Below, piece by piece: positions 18,831 to 29,390 of a stretch of 29,390 nucleotides of DNA. The translations under genes were made by a program, and so were the position numbers. The stretch spans positions 19,711-49,100 of the forward strand of contig MNCI01015754.1 in the NCBI GenBank assembly GCA_015680685.1. The letters are read 5' to 3'. Origin of the DNA: Gnetum montanum (Eukaryota > Streptophyta > Gnetopsida > Gnetales > Gnetaceae). Under the pieces are notes generated by a model that saw only the letters and a list, made by a program, of their open reading frames with translations, had not been told where the DNA came from and searched no databases. Positions within the stretch are counted from its first letter, which is position 1. Each line of letters begins with the position of its first letter.

Positions 18831-19560
18831 CTAGATCATAAATCTAATTTGCAAGTTTTTCAAACTTTGTTCTTATGTTGTTTTTGTCAAAGATAATATA
18901 GAAATCCTTTTTGAGTATAATATCATAGTCATCATTTAATAGTTAAGTAGTTGATATAAGGGATTTTCCAAGATTTGGAACATAAAACACATCAATGATT
19001 TCAAAATGATTTTCATTTTTCAAATTGATGTTTATTATACTTGTCCTAAGAATTTGGAGTATAACTTTCCAAAGCATATTGTGAATGAAACATTGGTAAA
19101 GTTTTCTATCCTTGATTGCATATACTTGGTACATCCTATTTCTAATAACCATTTGTTTGTTGGAATGGAAATAAGCATAAAAGATAGGTTACCCATTTTA
19201 TTTTGGTGTAAGGCTTCATTCAATCGTTGACTTCTTGCTTTTCTTCTCTTCAATCTTTTATGAGTTATGTTGGATATGAGTGTCCTCTTCTTTTGTATGT
19301 GTTTTCTCACTGTTTTTTGTGTGCTCTTTGTTTTCTTATTTTGCATTATGCTTCTCTTTTGATTTTTTGTAGTGTGAAGTCTCTAATTTGCCTTGCATGT
19401 TTGGTTTTTTCTAGGTTTTTGAAGTATAAGTTTCCCTTCCTTGACATTGACATTTGAAGCTTTTGAATTTGTTTGACATTGACTTGTGCCCTCCTTGATA
19501 TGTTATAGACATTGATCTTTGACCACCTTGATTTCATAATTTTCTTAGATGTACTACCAC
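18831..19560 (-). pseudogene. Ty1/copia gag-protease fragment
   Basis: The minus strand encodes a copia protease region in two frames. NKWLLEIGCTKYM (about 19130-19170) sits where families have WLLDSGC..HM, so the catalytic Asp-Ser-Gly has become Glu-Ile-Gly. After a frameshift, HFEIIDVFYVPNLGKSLIST follows at about 18945-19000, then LLNDDYDI and further decayed sequence up to 18831. Upstream to 19560 is a Lys/Arg-rich stretch fitting the gag end. The fragment is cut at the gypsy LTR end. Confidence 0.72.
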
Positions 19561-20288
19561 ATTTCTTTATTTATTTTCAAATTTGAAATTTCATTTATGA
19601 TCTTCTCACACATTGATTTGCATATAATTCCTTTAGCCACTTCTCTCTAATTGCTTTGGTATTTAAATTCCAAAAGCAATCAAAGAAGAAGCACCTAAAA
19701 TAACTTGACCGTGAGTTATGGCAAAATAGACAATCGCAAAAATCTTCAAATTCTAATGTTGGATTCAAATGAAACTTGGTTTGTTGGAGTTACCTCGAAT
19801 TGGTGATCAATTTGAAGTGATGAAATTGATGAAAATGCTTTGATGAAGAAGTTGATAATGATAATGTGATGATGTGGGAAACAAGCAACTGTTGCTGGAG
19901 TTATTGGAAATTGTTGTTAAATGTTAGATGATAAAATAATGGATGAGATTTTAAACTAAAAATTGATAGAATGCAATATAATGAAATGTGGAATGAGGAA
20001 AAAAATGTGTAACTCAATCTTTTATATTACTTTAGCACATTTACAATCATATTTTGCCCACATATTTATAGCTAAGTAATGGGGTCATAGTGGTATATGA
20101 TGGAACAAAGTTATAAAGAGTCTAGAGATTGATGCCAAAATTTAAGTACATGCACCTATCAATCTTTTTCTAATGGTAAAAATAATGAGATTTCCTAGTT
20201 TCAAGGTGCATAAAAATCCAAATAAAGTTTTACATGGCTTTGGTCCCTATCTTACAAAAGAGCTAAAGTGACTTCATTTGATCTTTTT
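19561..20288 (-). other. probable copia upstream region, weakly supported
   Basis: No frame is seen. On the minus strand a CTATAAATATG TATA-like box at 20061-20071 is followed by a pyrimidine-rich, ATG-poor stretch towards the copia gag remnant, as expected for an LTR and leader. I could not find a tRNA primer site or LTR ends, so the left boundary is unknown. Confidence 0.3.
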
Positions 20289-20524
20289 CTTTTCTTAAAG
20301 TATAAGCTGTCTTCATGATTTTACTTGATTTTACTATATTTTCATACATAAATATGGTTTTCTACTACCTTGAACATTGGCTTGTTGAATTCATTTCATT
20401 GTCTCACTTTTCTTAAAGTATGAGCTGTCTTCATGCTTTTACTTGATTTTACTATATTTTCATACATAAATATGGTTTTCTACTACCTTGAACATTGGCT
20501 TGTTGAATTCATTTCATTGTCTCA
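20289..20524 (+). repeat. 118-bp tandem duplication, two near-identical units
   Basis: 20289-20406 and 20407-20524 differ at only two positions that I see (TATAAGC/TATGAGC and CATGATT/CATGCTT). It lies about 260 bp beyond the stop codon of the kinase gene on its 3' side. Confidence 0.95.
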
Positions 20525-20725
20525 CATGTAATCCACAACTTGGGCAAGTAGAGTGAGTTGCGAATGAGTAACTAAAACACAACACTCATAATCAGAACCC
20601 TTTAAAGAAAATATACAATGAAAATGCTTTTCAAGAAAACCTTCGATAACAGAAGGATCAAAGGTAATATGGCCATCAATTTTCAGATAATCAATAATGG
20701 ATAAATTAGCTTTACCTTTCAACAA
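20522..20725 (-). pseudogene. LINE (L1-like) ORF2 fragment
   Basis: A 67-codon stretch reads KANLSIIDYLKIDGHITFDP followed by SVIEGFLEKHFHCIF. This wording resembles the part of plant L1-type ORF2 between endonuclease and reverse transcriptase (a short I/L-rich strand, a D-G turn, then a helix ending in F..LF). No endonuclease or RT core flanks it. It could instead be 3' untranslated sequence of the kinase gene with a chance frame. Confidence 0.4.
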
Positions 20726-20787
20726 TTTGAAGAATTCCCTGCATAGTTTAAACTCTACTTTTTACTTTTAATCGGGAAAAACGACTC

Positions 20788-23700
20788 TTAAGCCATTCTC
20801 TTGTCCTCGCAAACTGAACTAACAGCCCATTCATCAAATGAGGAGGATAGCGTCATAAGTGCAACGACTACTGTTCTCATGGTTGGTCGAAGTTCAGGGT
20901 TCTCCTGTGTGCAGGCTTTTGCAAGGATAGCCATCTTTACGCATCACACAGGGAAACTGTCAGCATCTCATTTCAAGTAATGATCAGTAATGCTAGCTGC
21001 ATGAGTATTTAAGTGACATACCTTCCACACTGATTCCAATTGGTAGCTTTCAAGCCTGGGATCAATTAGCTCTTTGAGGGCTTCATGTCCATTAGAGCGC
21101 TCCAATACATCCTCAAACTACAAAGACATATTTGTAGTGAAACATACAGATTACATTGTACAGGAATAACGAACGCACTTATCAGATATGCTCTTCATAG
21201 TAAAGAAAAAGGTTGACAAGATACTACATTATATTGCTTAATGCAAATAAAAAGGTTTCTAAATGAGCATAATAATATTCTTTCATTGATATTTGGTTAA
21301 GGTTCCAGACCAGTGCAATAAGTGCTCCACACTCAGAGGAAGTGTCATTCACTTTTAAAACAGCTTCTTTGGCTGAAATTAGTTCATATAGAATAACACC
21401 AAAAGCATACACATCCACCTTTGGTGAGATTACCCCAAATCGGGCATATCTGAAACAAATAAGCATACATCGCTAAAAATATGTAATTTTTGACACAACT
21501 TTCAATTACATTGCTGTATAAAGAGATATTTACATTTTAAGATTTCAAATTAAACGACAATAAAATTATAACTATTCGTCCAAACATTCAAAAAAGCCTA
21601 TCTAGCTCAGAGCATTACATCCAAGCATCCAGAAGAAAAATATCTGTATGTCGTGAACGAACAAATTAACCTACAGGCTGCCAGTATCAGGAGATGTCTG
21701 CATAAAAGAATTTAAAATTGCATCATATAAAGAAGCAATGTAAACTTATTGGTACTCAGTTATGCTTTATCCCGGAAATCTAGGTCCCTCTATTTCGTGA
21801 ATGCATGAAGAACAAGAGTAATGCAAGGAATAAAACATGAGACACCGTAACATTGTACAAATGAACAGAAGTTGAAATTTGTAACAGTATTAATATCGTC
21901 AGATTTTCGTAGCATAGTGAAGGAGCATGGCTTCAAACAACTCGGTGTGGGAAACACATTCATGAACGTGACTTTTTCTCATTTTTGTTTTTATTTTTTG
22001 GTTTTTTCAATAATCTTTCGGGGAGAAAACGGTGTCATTTTTTATTCATAGACAAAATTTTCAGAAATGCATAGTCCAGGCCTAAACCCAAAAGAGCACA
22101 AAAGCAAAATCTGAGGAGACACCAACCAATCCTGTCTTGGAAACAGCATGGGAAAGTGCACACAAAAATAGAGACAATAGTAACCACAGTTGCCTAAGAG
22201 TATTTCCTTGACCAGAGAATCCATTAGATCCTCGATTTTCACTAAAAGCTAGCCCAAAACATTTCCAGTCCTATTACTCTAATCTCCCGAATCCTGTAAA
22301 CAATACAGCACGATGCTAATCTGTATCCCAAACCCTATAAAGTTTCACAAGAAGTTTTCATTTTGCAAAATCAAGGAGTAGAAACCTTTTACCTTCTTCA
22401 GCTATTTTATGGAGTTAATAAGCTTAGAAGGAGTTCCCTTCCAAGATGGGTCATGCACCAGAAAGACTGGAAACAAACACTTTCTTTCCTGATCATCCCA
22501 CTGCAACTAAGCATCTGTCTTGCAGCTCCCTGATGTTTTAGAAGGTACAGTGCTACCTAGCTCCTGTGGGGCTGTCTTAATATCATACAGCTTCTATGTA
22601 CATGCACAAGAAACCTTCCCACCTTGTACATCGTTTCCACCCATAGCAGATTACTCCAGAAATTATGCAACACCCAAAAACCAAAGCTAGAATAGCTGAA
22701 ACCTCTCCAATGGACTATGCCTCCATTTCAGTTCCTACATGGTCCACCCTACACTACTCCGATGCTTATTCCCTGGCCTGTTCATGCTGACACTACACCT
22801 CTTCCTCAGCCTGTTAATTCCAACTCCACAACTATATATACAGCACCACCTCTGTTTGCTGTAACCTTTGGGCAATCGACCACCAATTCGCATCCAAGCC
22901 AGACTGACCTGTCTATTCTATCACGTGGACTTAAAGACACAACATAAATGCTGACTGACTGATTTTATGAATAAAGCATTATGGAACAAGCAACATGTCA
23001 TGCTCAACTATTTAATAGTGTCAATGAAAATAGTAAAGGAAACTAATATCTTCTGTGCGTACTCTGGAGGAATGTAACCAAACGTTCCTACTAAGTTTGA
23101 TAGACTTGATGATTTGCCAGCAGCATCCTTAACCTTTGTCAAACCAAAATCAGCAACCTGAAAGAGGAAATGTTACACGTAATCTGCAAACAAAAAGAAA
23201 GACAAAACAAATATTACATTATCAAACAAAATGCCGAATGGTCTTAACCTTAGCCCGAAAATTTTTATCAAGTAAAATGTTTGCAGATTTTATATCCCGG
23301 TGAATATATGCAGGTACAGTATGTTCATGAAGATACTCTAGAGCTCTGGCTGAATCAAGTGCAATTTGTACTCTTGCAGCCCAGGATAGTGGTTCCATTT
23401 CTGCCATCAGTGTTTGATCAAACCATTTGAATTGCAATGATAAATAATATTGTTAGGAGATACCCCAGAAAACATAAAATTATATTTAGCTTAAAAAATA
23501 ATATCAATAAATATGAAACCCACCAGAACTACATAGATGCTGACTTAAATTTCCATTCTCAATAGGTTCATACACGAGGAATAAAGATTCCTCTGTGCAA
23601 AATCCAATTAAACGAACCTGCATTTTTCAAGAACAATGACCGTCACCTATTAATAGAAAATTTTTCATTGCCTAAAGACCAGACGATGCTAAGAAAGAAC

Positions 23701-24793
23701 CCACAACATATAGTCAGAAGATCATCTTCGATCTGATAGAAATACACGTAGTATACATATATGTGTGAAAAAGATCACAATTAAACACAAATACACACAC
23801 AATATTCAAGGTAAAAAAAAGGTATCAGTTGAACATTTCAAAATATTGAAAAGAAAAAAAATGAAGTTCTAAGAAATTTATAAATGGGAAATAATCCTGC
23901 CTCATTAAACCAAGGATTCAGAATAAAAGGAAAATTTGAAAAAAATTAACATTTGATTTGATGATACAAGAATAGGAAACAAATATGTATCATTAAACTC
24001 ATGATCTATATATAAAATTGCACAAATGCAATTGATATATGGTACAAATCATCATGTGCCATGAGGCTACTATTGGCATGGGACATGAAATGCAAGGATT
24101 CTTACTGAAACAACAGACGAAGTACCAAAGAGGCAGAAATAATACCAAGTTTAAATGATGAACATGAGTAAGGACTTTCAATTCAGCCATAAATTCATGT
24201 CTTGATTCCATTTTCATTCTCTTTATAGCTGCTTCCTGTGAGTAATACAACAAAATGAAAACAATCAGAAAATTGCCAGGGATGCTTTAGGCTGTCACAC
24301 CATTAAAACCTGACCTAAGATTAAAGCTCTATCAATGTCATAATGACAAGTATTGTATGTATTATAAGACTTCATTGTGGGAGAACAAAAATTATTTCAA
24401 AGATGTGTAACTTTGCAATGCTTCACAATTGATGAAAAATAGTAAATCTGGCAAATTGGCTGAATGCCAAAATTTCAGCAAAAAGAAAAGGCAAGAAAGA
24501 GCATGTACTATTTATTTTCAAAATTAAATTGTTCCCGTAAAAAGCACACTTCCCTAAGGTTCTTGAACTTCAAAAACAATTTAAGATAAATAAAGTAGGC
24601 ATACAAACCTCTCCACGAACTTCTCCATAATAAACAGCACCAAAAGCCCCTTCACCAATTTTGTTAGCTAGGCTAAAATTATGTGTGGCAGAGGCAAGCT
24701 CTTCATAGGTAAATTCAACAGATTTGTCTGTCATTACATCCACCTTCCCAGCAAATGGAAATGATTCAGAATCGCTATGTTGGAACATTGTAG
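20788..24793 (-). CDS. LysM receptor-like kinase (CERK1/LYK3 family), kinase-domain exons
   Basis: Eight exons, 5' to 3': 24609-24793, 24146-24235, 23524-23617, 23249-23400, 23063-23157, 21311-21449, 21022-21117, 20788-20934. All introns are GT-AG, the phases agree and the joined frame (about 331 codons) is open to TAA at 20788-20790. Kinase marks are complete: glycine loop [12 protein letters not shown], lysine in AAIKRM, helix C Glu in [40 protein letters not shown] (split over exons 5 and 6), [18 protein letters not shown] and [11 protein letters not shown]. The wording [16 protein letters not shown] before the loop and the ISAKEA stretch place it with CERK1/NFR1/LYK3 kinases, which sense chitin or Nod factor at the plasma membrane. 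The LysM ectodomain and membrane exons are not seen: exon 1 here begins two bases into a codon after an acceptor (ATGCAG), so upstream exons are expected. Confidence 0.9.
21450..23062 (-). other. 1.6-kb intron of the kinase gene with an unusual C-rich block
   Basis: This is the largest intron in the gene; the others are about 90-530 bp. 21450-21990 is ordinary AT-rich intron. About 22240-22950 is richer in C and G, with an open plus-strand frame. I find no splice-consistent kinase exon here: the residues before and after join perfectly without it. The block looks like an inserted element, but I could not find its ends. Confidence 0.5.
22717..22947 (+). other. Pro/Thr-rich 76-codon frame inside the kinase intron
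   Basis: This frame runs antisense to the gene, with the wording [20 protein letters not shown] and [20 protein letters not shown], and is rich in Pro, Thr and Ser. It might be the start of a retroelement gag-like or other low-complexity protein carried by an insertion. I recognise no domain, and it may be a chance frame in C-rich DNA. Confidence 0.2.
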
Positions 24794-25560
24794 CTGCATA
24801 GTGTGCAAAAAGCTATCAATAAAGGAAAATGCCAAGTCACCAGATCATGCATTCATTTAAAGGTAATAACTTGTACACTCAAATGATTTTAATCTTTTAA
24901 AAAATATCTAAAAGAAATTATACTGTAGACAAATACCAGATAAGAAACTCCAAGCATGTTCATCTGAACTTCATATCTGTCACAAATATATTAAACTTCA
25001 TGGTAAATTTTAACTGCACATATATCACATGTGCTCAGGTCCTAAAATGTTTTCAAAAAATGAAAAGGACATCTTTTTGTTGATTCAACAATACACGTGT
25101 GTTCATGGCTAGCAACTTGAATCATGGTTCTTGAAATAGATAGATGTTGCAAGACAACGTAGATATAGGGTAACAATATTAAAAATTAAAAAGTGGATAG
25201 TTGGTTGAATCTGGATTGCAGATTATTTGTCCATATATCTTACGCTGGGATAGTTTAAAATTAAGTTCAAACTAAAGTTATAGAATCCGAAATCATAGTA
25301 GCTAACCTGCTGCAAGCCTGAGGTACAACTACAAAATTACAATATGTATCTTTGCAAAAATAAAACATAAAGTCATAACATATGAAAAAGATTAAACTTC
25401 CTCAATAAAGGTAACTTCCAATGAAGTATCCATAGTATCAAAATGATTCAATGTAAAACGAATTGATTATTGTGCTTGCTTTGATACATTATCTTTTAAA
25501 AAATATTTTAATTTTTCATAGGATTTTCAAAGTTTGTCTACTTTCTTGAGTTAATCAAAA
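24794..25560. other. upstream intron or flank of the kinase gene, no exon seen
   Basis: I looked on the minus strand for a transmembrane or juxtamembrane exon and found none. A 22-base stretch near 25313-25334, between TTTGTAG and a GCAGCAG|GTTAGC donor-like site, could be a microexon but cannot be supported alone. Confidence 0.4.
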
Positions 25561-25567
25561 CAAATCA

Positions 25568-25910
25568 CTAATCTTCTTTTTTTCTCTTAGTGTGCTTGAT
25601 CTTAACTATAGGGTTTTGACTTGGAATTTGAGCACAAATCATACTATGAAATGACAACATGGTCTCTAAAGCATGAATAACTTTCTCAACGTTATCTTGA
25701 CTTGAAGAGAAAAAAATGTCTTTGCCTACTGCAAAAAATGCAAAAGTTGTAATAACACTAAAAACCCTGCAAATTTCATCCACTTTTCCATGGTTTCTTT
25801 AGCTAATTTATGATGTTGCAACGTTGGCACATTGATTAAAATGTGGCCTTCATGATGACAATAGTTGCATAAGTTAGGGAAGTTGTAGTAAACAATTGAG
25901 CTTATATATT
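25568..25910 (-). pseudogene. retroelement gag zinc-knuckle remnant
   Basis: The minus strand near 25800-25880 encodes PNLCNYCHHEGHILIN followed by VPTLQHHKLAKE. This is a CX2CX4HX4C knuckle whose last Cys has become Val, in the setting (C-P-T-L) common after copia/gypsy knuckles. Sequence from 25783 down to 25568 keeps an open frame of 71 codons in another register with no recognised domain. It is probably a gag fragment upstream of the kinase exons. Confidence 0.4.
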
Positions 25911-26055
25911 TTATTTCTCAACAAAATATCATCAACAAACATCAAAAGATTGGAAATTGTTGTCTTTCTAATAAAACTGAAACTGAATTTTTACTTGCAT
26001 CCACTAAGACCTTAAATCTATTAGACAAAGTAGTTTCAGAATTCCTTTTTACAAT
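25911..26055. other. short AT-rich stretch, nothing seen
   Basis: No frame, repeat or site that I can support. Confidence 0.5.
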
Positions 26056-26160
26056 TTTTTTTGAAATCTATAACTTAGTGTTGTCTACTAAACTGAATCT
26101 ATAACCTACGGTTGCCATGTCAAGGCTCTTACCACTAAGCTAACACCTCACTGGTCCCAA
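26056..26160 (-). mobile_element. tRNA-derived SINE-like element
   Basis: The minus strand holds TAGCTTAGTGGT at 26131-26142, which fits the polymerase III A box (TRGCNNAGYNGG) at 11 of 12 positions. GGTTATAGATTC, a degenerate B box, follows about 30 bp downstream. The sequence ends in an A-run (about 26054-26061). It lacks the acceptor stem pairing of a true tRNA, so a SINE head is the better reading. Confidence 0.45.
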
Positions 26161-27080
26161 CACAACATGCCATCTCCTATATAGACCATTCAAATATTAA
26201 AAGGGTAATTTAGAAGTTCAACAAAATAAAAAACACACATGCTATGAGAATTGCATAGCAATGAACAAAATAGCACATGGACAATGCCAAATCAACTATT
26301 GAATCATCAATGAGTTTTAAAAATCAAACATAAGTGCATGATATTCTGTACGCATAGCAATAATACCAAAACCTTAAAAAACGAAAACTATTTAGGAAAG
26401 AAAAGACAGTGATCATGGTACATAGCCAAGAATTTGAAGTAAAATTTTGGTGTGATGAGAGACCATTAGTGTTATCCAAAAATGTACTCTAGATGAGTGA
26501 ACACAATATCAGTACCTATATCTTAGCTTTAAACATGAGACTTCAAAGTTCCTTTAGGGACATTACCACAAACATGAGACTTTGCAACAATAATAGAAAA
26601 GCTCCTATTCAAATATCTAAACTTGATTAAAGATTCTATACAAGTACCATTTCAATGTTGCCAATAATTTAACAAAAAATATCATTGTAAAAAAGCATAA
26701 CTAAATCTAAGTAAAATCAATAATTTATAATAAGAAATAGGAACAAAACCAAGAATGATTACTAACACCAACACTTAACCAAAACGTAGATAGAGAATTA
26801 GATCTCTAACATTGAATAAGCTTACTAAATCCTTCTAATTACAAAACAAAAGCATATTGGTCAGGAACATATTAGAGACAAATCCCAGAGTCATCATTGA
26901 GTAGGACACAGGTTTATCATTTCAGCAAGTAGCTACAATAGAAGCAACAAAATTAGAAAAGTCAGAATTAAAACCTTTAACAAATCTTAGTATAATCTCC
27001 AAAATAAGATGAAGACATAACAGAATTCAACCATCTCATAAGGTTAACTTCATATCAAACCATAACTAAACTCACCTAAT
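26161..27080. other. AT-rich non-coding stretch
   Basis: About 0.9 kb with no open frame of note, no LysM-like coding sequence and no repeat I could define. It may be intron or upstream flank of the kinase gene. Confidence 0.5.
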
Positions 27081-27082
27081 GT

Positions 27083-27215
27083 ATGACTCTTTACAAAAAT
27101 CAAAAATGCTAACAGAAGCCACTTTACAATATTAGATCCAAAATAAGAGTGTTCATAGAAAATTGAAAATGCTAAAAGCAACAGCTTTACAATGTGGAAT
27201 CCAAAACAAAAATTC
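27083..27215 (+). repeat. two diverged tandem units of about 66 bp
   Basis: Both units carry AAAATGCTAA followed by a CTTTACAAT and an ATCCAAAA stretch at matching spacing. Identity is about 70% by eye. The repeated hydrophobic wording of the minus-strand frame over 27050-27292 is produced by this repeat. Confidence 0.6.
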
Positions 27216-27363
27216 CTTGTCAAGGCACACAAGTTCACCAAGCAATAAGAGAGAAATATAAGACCAAGGCTCAGTCTTTCCACCACCAACACAGCCTAGG
27301 TATACTTGCAAGTTTTGATCCTACCACACAGCTGACATACCAAAATAAAGAGGTAACACGGTC

Positions 27364-27648
27364 ATGATAAGGACAACTCTCCACGCCCACCCACAACCAC
27401 AGATAGACCTAAAAGACAAGGGTAACATCAACCTTCAATTATCAAGGTTCTACAGTAATAGGGCAATGAACAAGCACCAGGTTCATTCCAACTTTCCACA
27501 AGAAGTGACCCAATGTACCGATCCCTTAGTCATCAACAACCAACAAAATCTAGCATTTCAACAAAAAATGATTGATGAACTGGTAAGATCTAATATTCCA
27601 CCAATAAATGACCCACAAACTAGCAAGATTTTTCATTTCAACAAATAA
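27364..27648 (+). other. 94-codon open frame, unrecognised
   Basis: It starts MIRTTLHAHPQPQIDLKDKG and has Gln/Asn-rich wording (INNQQNLAFQQKMIDELVRS). No domain is recognised. The end overlaps a short diverged duplication (about 27610-27690, ACCCACAAACT units). It could be a gag-like remnant or a chance frame, and no promoter or partner exon is apparent. Confidence 0.2.
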
Positions 27649-27649
27649 C

Positions 27650-29390
27650 TAACCCACAAACTGGCAACATTTGTAATTTCAACAAACAGTTTACCCACTT
27701 AGCTCTAGTCTTATAGCCAACTAGACCACCCAAGCAAGAACCAGTACCCTACATGTTCAGTGAACTCTATCCAACTCTACTCATCGCCCCAGTATGACAC
27801 ATCTGTGAGCATTGCCGAAGATCACTACCTAAGACCAGTATCTACGCATTTATCACCAACCCTTGCTGCCTCATGTAGTAAATTTGCAAGGTTGAGCTAA
27901 TTTAACACATGACCTAAATGAAATATACTGGTGAAACTACAACATAACATGTTCACTTCACTTTCAATAGCAAGAAGCTAAAAATGGGTTCAAATGTGAT
28001 TAAGAATAGCAAAAATCAGGCTTGCAAAATGATAAAAAAATAACATTTCAAAAAATGTATTAGGACCTGACATCAAAGAACAAGGGTTTTAACATAAGCA
28101 TAGACTGACTGTACCAAACAGAATACAAGTTTCAAAACACATTGTTCAATCATAATGGACCTGACCAAAGGAAATTTTAAATATAAAAACAAGATTCCAT
28201 AGAAGAGAATAGTGGAAAAGCTGGAAAAAAATAGAGCATTTTGTAAACCACCAAAAAGAATGAAGAAATCCATTGGAACAGTAACCCTCAAGAGAAAAGT
28301 GAGAAAGATCTGAACACAACACAAACTGCAAAAACTCTAAATGCAAAATGAGAAGCTAGCTAGAAAACTACAAAATTAGAATCATGAATTTAACACAAGC
28401 TACACTTGTTGAGCAGAATAGGGATGAAAACTTTGGACAAACAACACAAATCTAATAGCAAATATAACAATGAGTATGACAAGAAGGTCTTTTAGAAAGG
28501 AGACTTGGGTTAGGGTTGGAATAAACTTACTCTAACCTAGATTAAGTCTTTTCAACCCACTATGGCTTTACAGCTTTCCCAATGATAAAAGAAACAACAT
28601 AAAGCACGCAAAATTATATTAAAACTTAAAGCTACTTTTAAACATAGAAGTTTTCTAAGGTATCAAACCCTGCTCTTCAATTCTCCATTTTTCAAGCCCA
28701 ATTATCCCTTTAGTAATGTTGCTTTCATCAAATTGTTGTTACTTCAATTCATGATTTTCATAAATCTTAGCTACAGTTAGAAATTCAACAATGGGTTTTA
28801 CAAATTAATGTCGTGGCATGGAAAATACCAACAAGAAATTGATTGCTCCAAAATTATCATTCCCAAATGGGAAAATTTGAATTACTCTAAGCTTCTTCTA
28901 CTACTATGAAATTAGGGATGCTTCTTAAGATTTACACACTAATAAGCAGAAATATATGACAACTTTTTCTAATGTTATGGAAAATAAGATGATTTTATTC
29001 TTGTTCATGATGTATGTAAGTCATGGGTTACTGTTGCTCATCATCATCATAGTCTTGTCCTAACAATATGGGGTGTGAGTTCTTTTTGATCATTTGTCTC
29101 AAGAGCTAAATCTTTATCTATATGAAATTTTATAATATATGTTTTAAGCTATGCATCAAAAGAATCCGATTCGTGGAAGTGAGGAATCGAGGATTCGTGA
29201 TTCTGAACATGTTGGGTACGTGTGCCTCAAAAAAAAGTGGGTACAGGTTCGTAGCCGGGGACATGATAGAGAAAATTTAAATATATTAACTTTTTAAAAA
29301 AATTAAATCTCATATATCATATAAAAAACGTTGTAGAATATAAAACAGTACAATGTAAATTCAAAATATTGTTAATGCTTAAAAATTGCA
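27650..29390. other. non-coding stretch to the window end
   Basis: Mostly AT-rich. The minus-strand hydrophobic frames at 28073-28346 overlap one another in two registers and show no start context or domain, so I do not call them. A compositionally different GC-richer patch is at 29160-29275 (GGATTCGTGATTCTG, GTACAGGTTCGTAGCCGGGG). It may be the edge of another repeat continuing beyond the window. Confidence 0.45.

Noticed and set aside
22042-22242. Minus-strand 66-codon frame as an additional kinase exon
   Set aside because: The flanking exons join in phase at PPE/YAR with nothing missing relative to the kinase fold, so no exon is needed here.
25568-25783. Independent small gene
   Set aside because: The frame lies beside a decayed gag knuckle in a different register and has no domain of its own.
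26101-26160. Functional tRNA gene
   Set aside because: The A box is good, but there is no acceptor stem pairing and the B box is degenerate; a SINE head fits better.
27050-27292. Transmembrane exon of the receptor kinase
   Set aside because: The hydrophobic wording is a two-fold DNA repeat and lacks the basic stop-transfer and juxtamembrane pattern expected.
28073-28346. Hydrophobic membrane protein frames
   Set aside because: Two overlapping registers on the minus strand are hydrophobic only because the DNA is A/T-rich; no start context, domain or splice partner.

Overview
The window reads as nuclear DNA of a flowering plant or other seed plant. It is AT-rich, it has spliced plant-style exons with GT-AG introns, and most of it is decayed transposable elements. 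I cannot name the species. The only cellular gene I can support is the kinase-domain half of a LysM-type receptor-like kinase (CERK1/LYK3 family) on the minus strand, 20788-24793, in eight exons that join without any frame break.

Layout. 1-5584 (+): the 3' part of a Ty3/gypsy retrotransposon of the Tat/Athila type, with broken RT, RNase H and integrase, a long non-coding spacer holding a minisatellite, a polypurine tract and a 3' LTR. 5585-5830 (-): an RTE-like LINE reverse transcriptase fragment cut off by that LTR. 5831-7458: AT-rich spacer. 7459-15223 (-): an endogenous pararetrovirus (Caulimoviridae), slightly longer than one circular genome. It starts and ends inside the coat-protein region, so about 810 bp is present at both ends. 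15224-18830 (+): a second truncated copy of the same gypsy family, joined to the virus inside its integrase. 18831 to about 20250 (-): a Ty1/copia fragment. 20289-20524: a fresh 118-bp tandem duplication. 20522-20725 (-): a LINE-like fragment. 20788-24793 (-): the kinase gene, with a foreign-looking C-rich block in its largest intron. 24794-29390: mostly non-coding, with a gag zinc-knuckle remnant, a SINE-like element and small repeats.

The viral copy is the most informative part. On the minus strand its circular order is promoter (TATA, poly(A) signal, tRNA-Met primer site), movement protein, a zinc-motif/coiled-coil segment, coat protein with zinc knuckle, linker, protease, RT/RNase H, then a 279-codon open frame of unknown function lying one codon after an in-frame TGA. 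The repeated unit is about 6.95 kb, or about 6.86 kb once two likely assembly duplications around single Ns are removed. This order resembles florendoviruses, or tungrovirus/orendovirus-type viruses with an extra 3' ORF. I could not settle the genus by reading alone. The protease, RT and coat frames are interrupted, and two stop codons are shared by both terminal copies.
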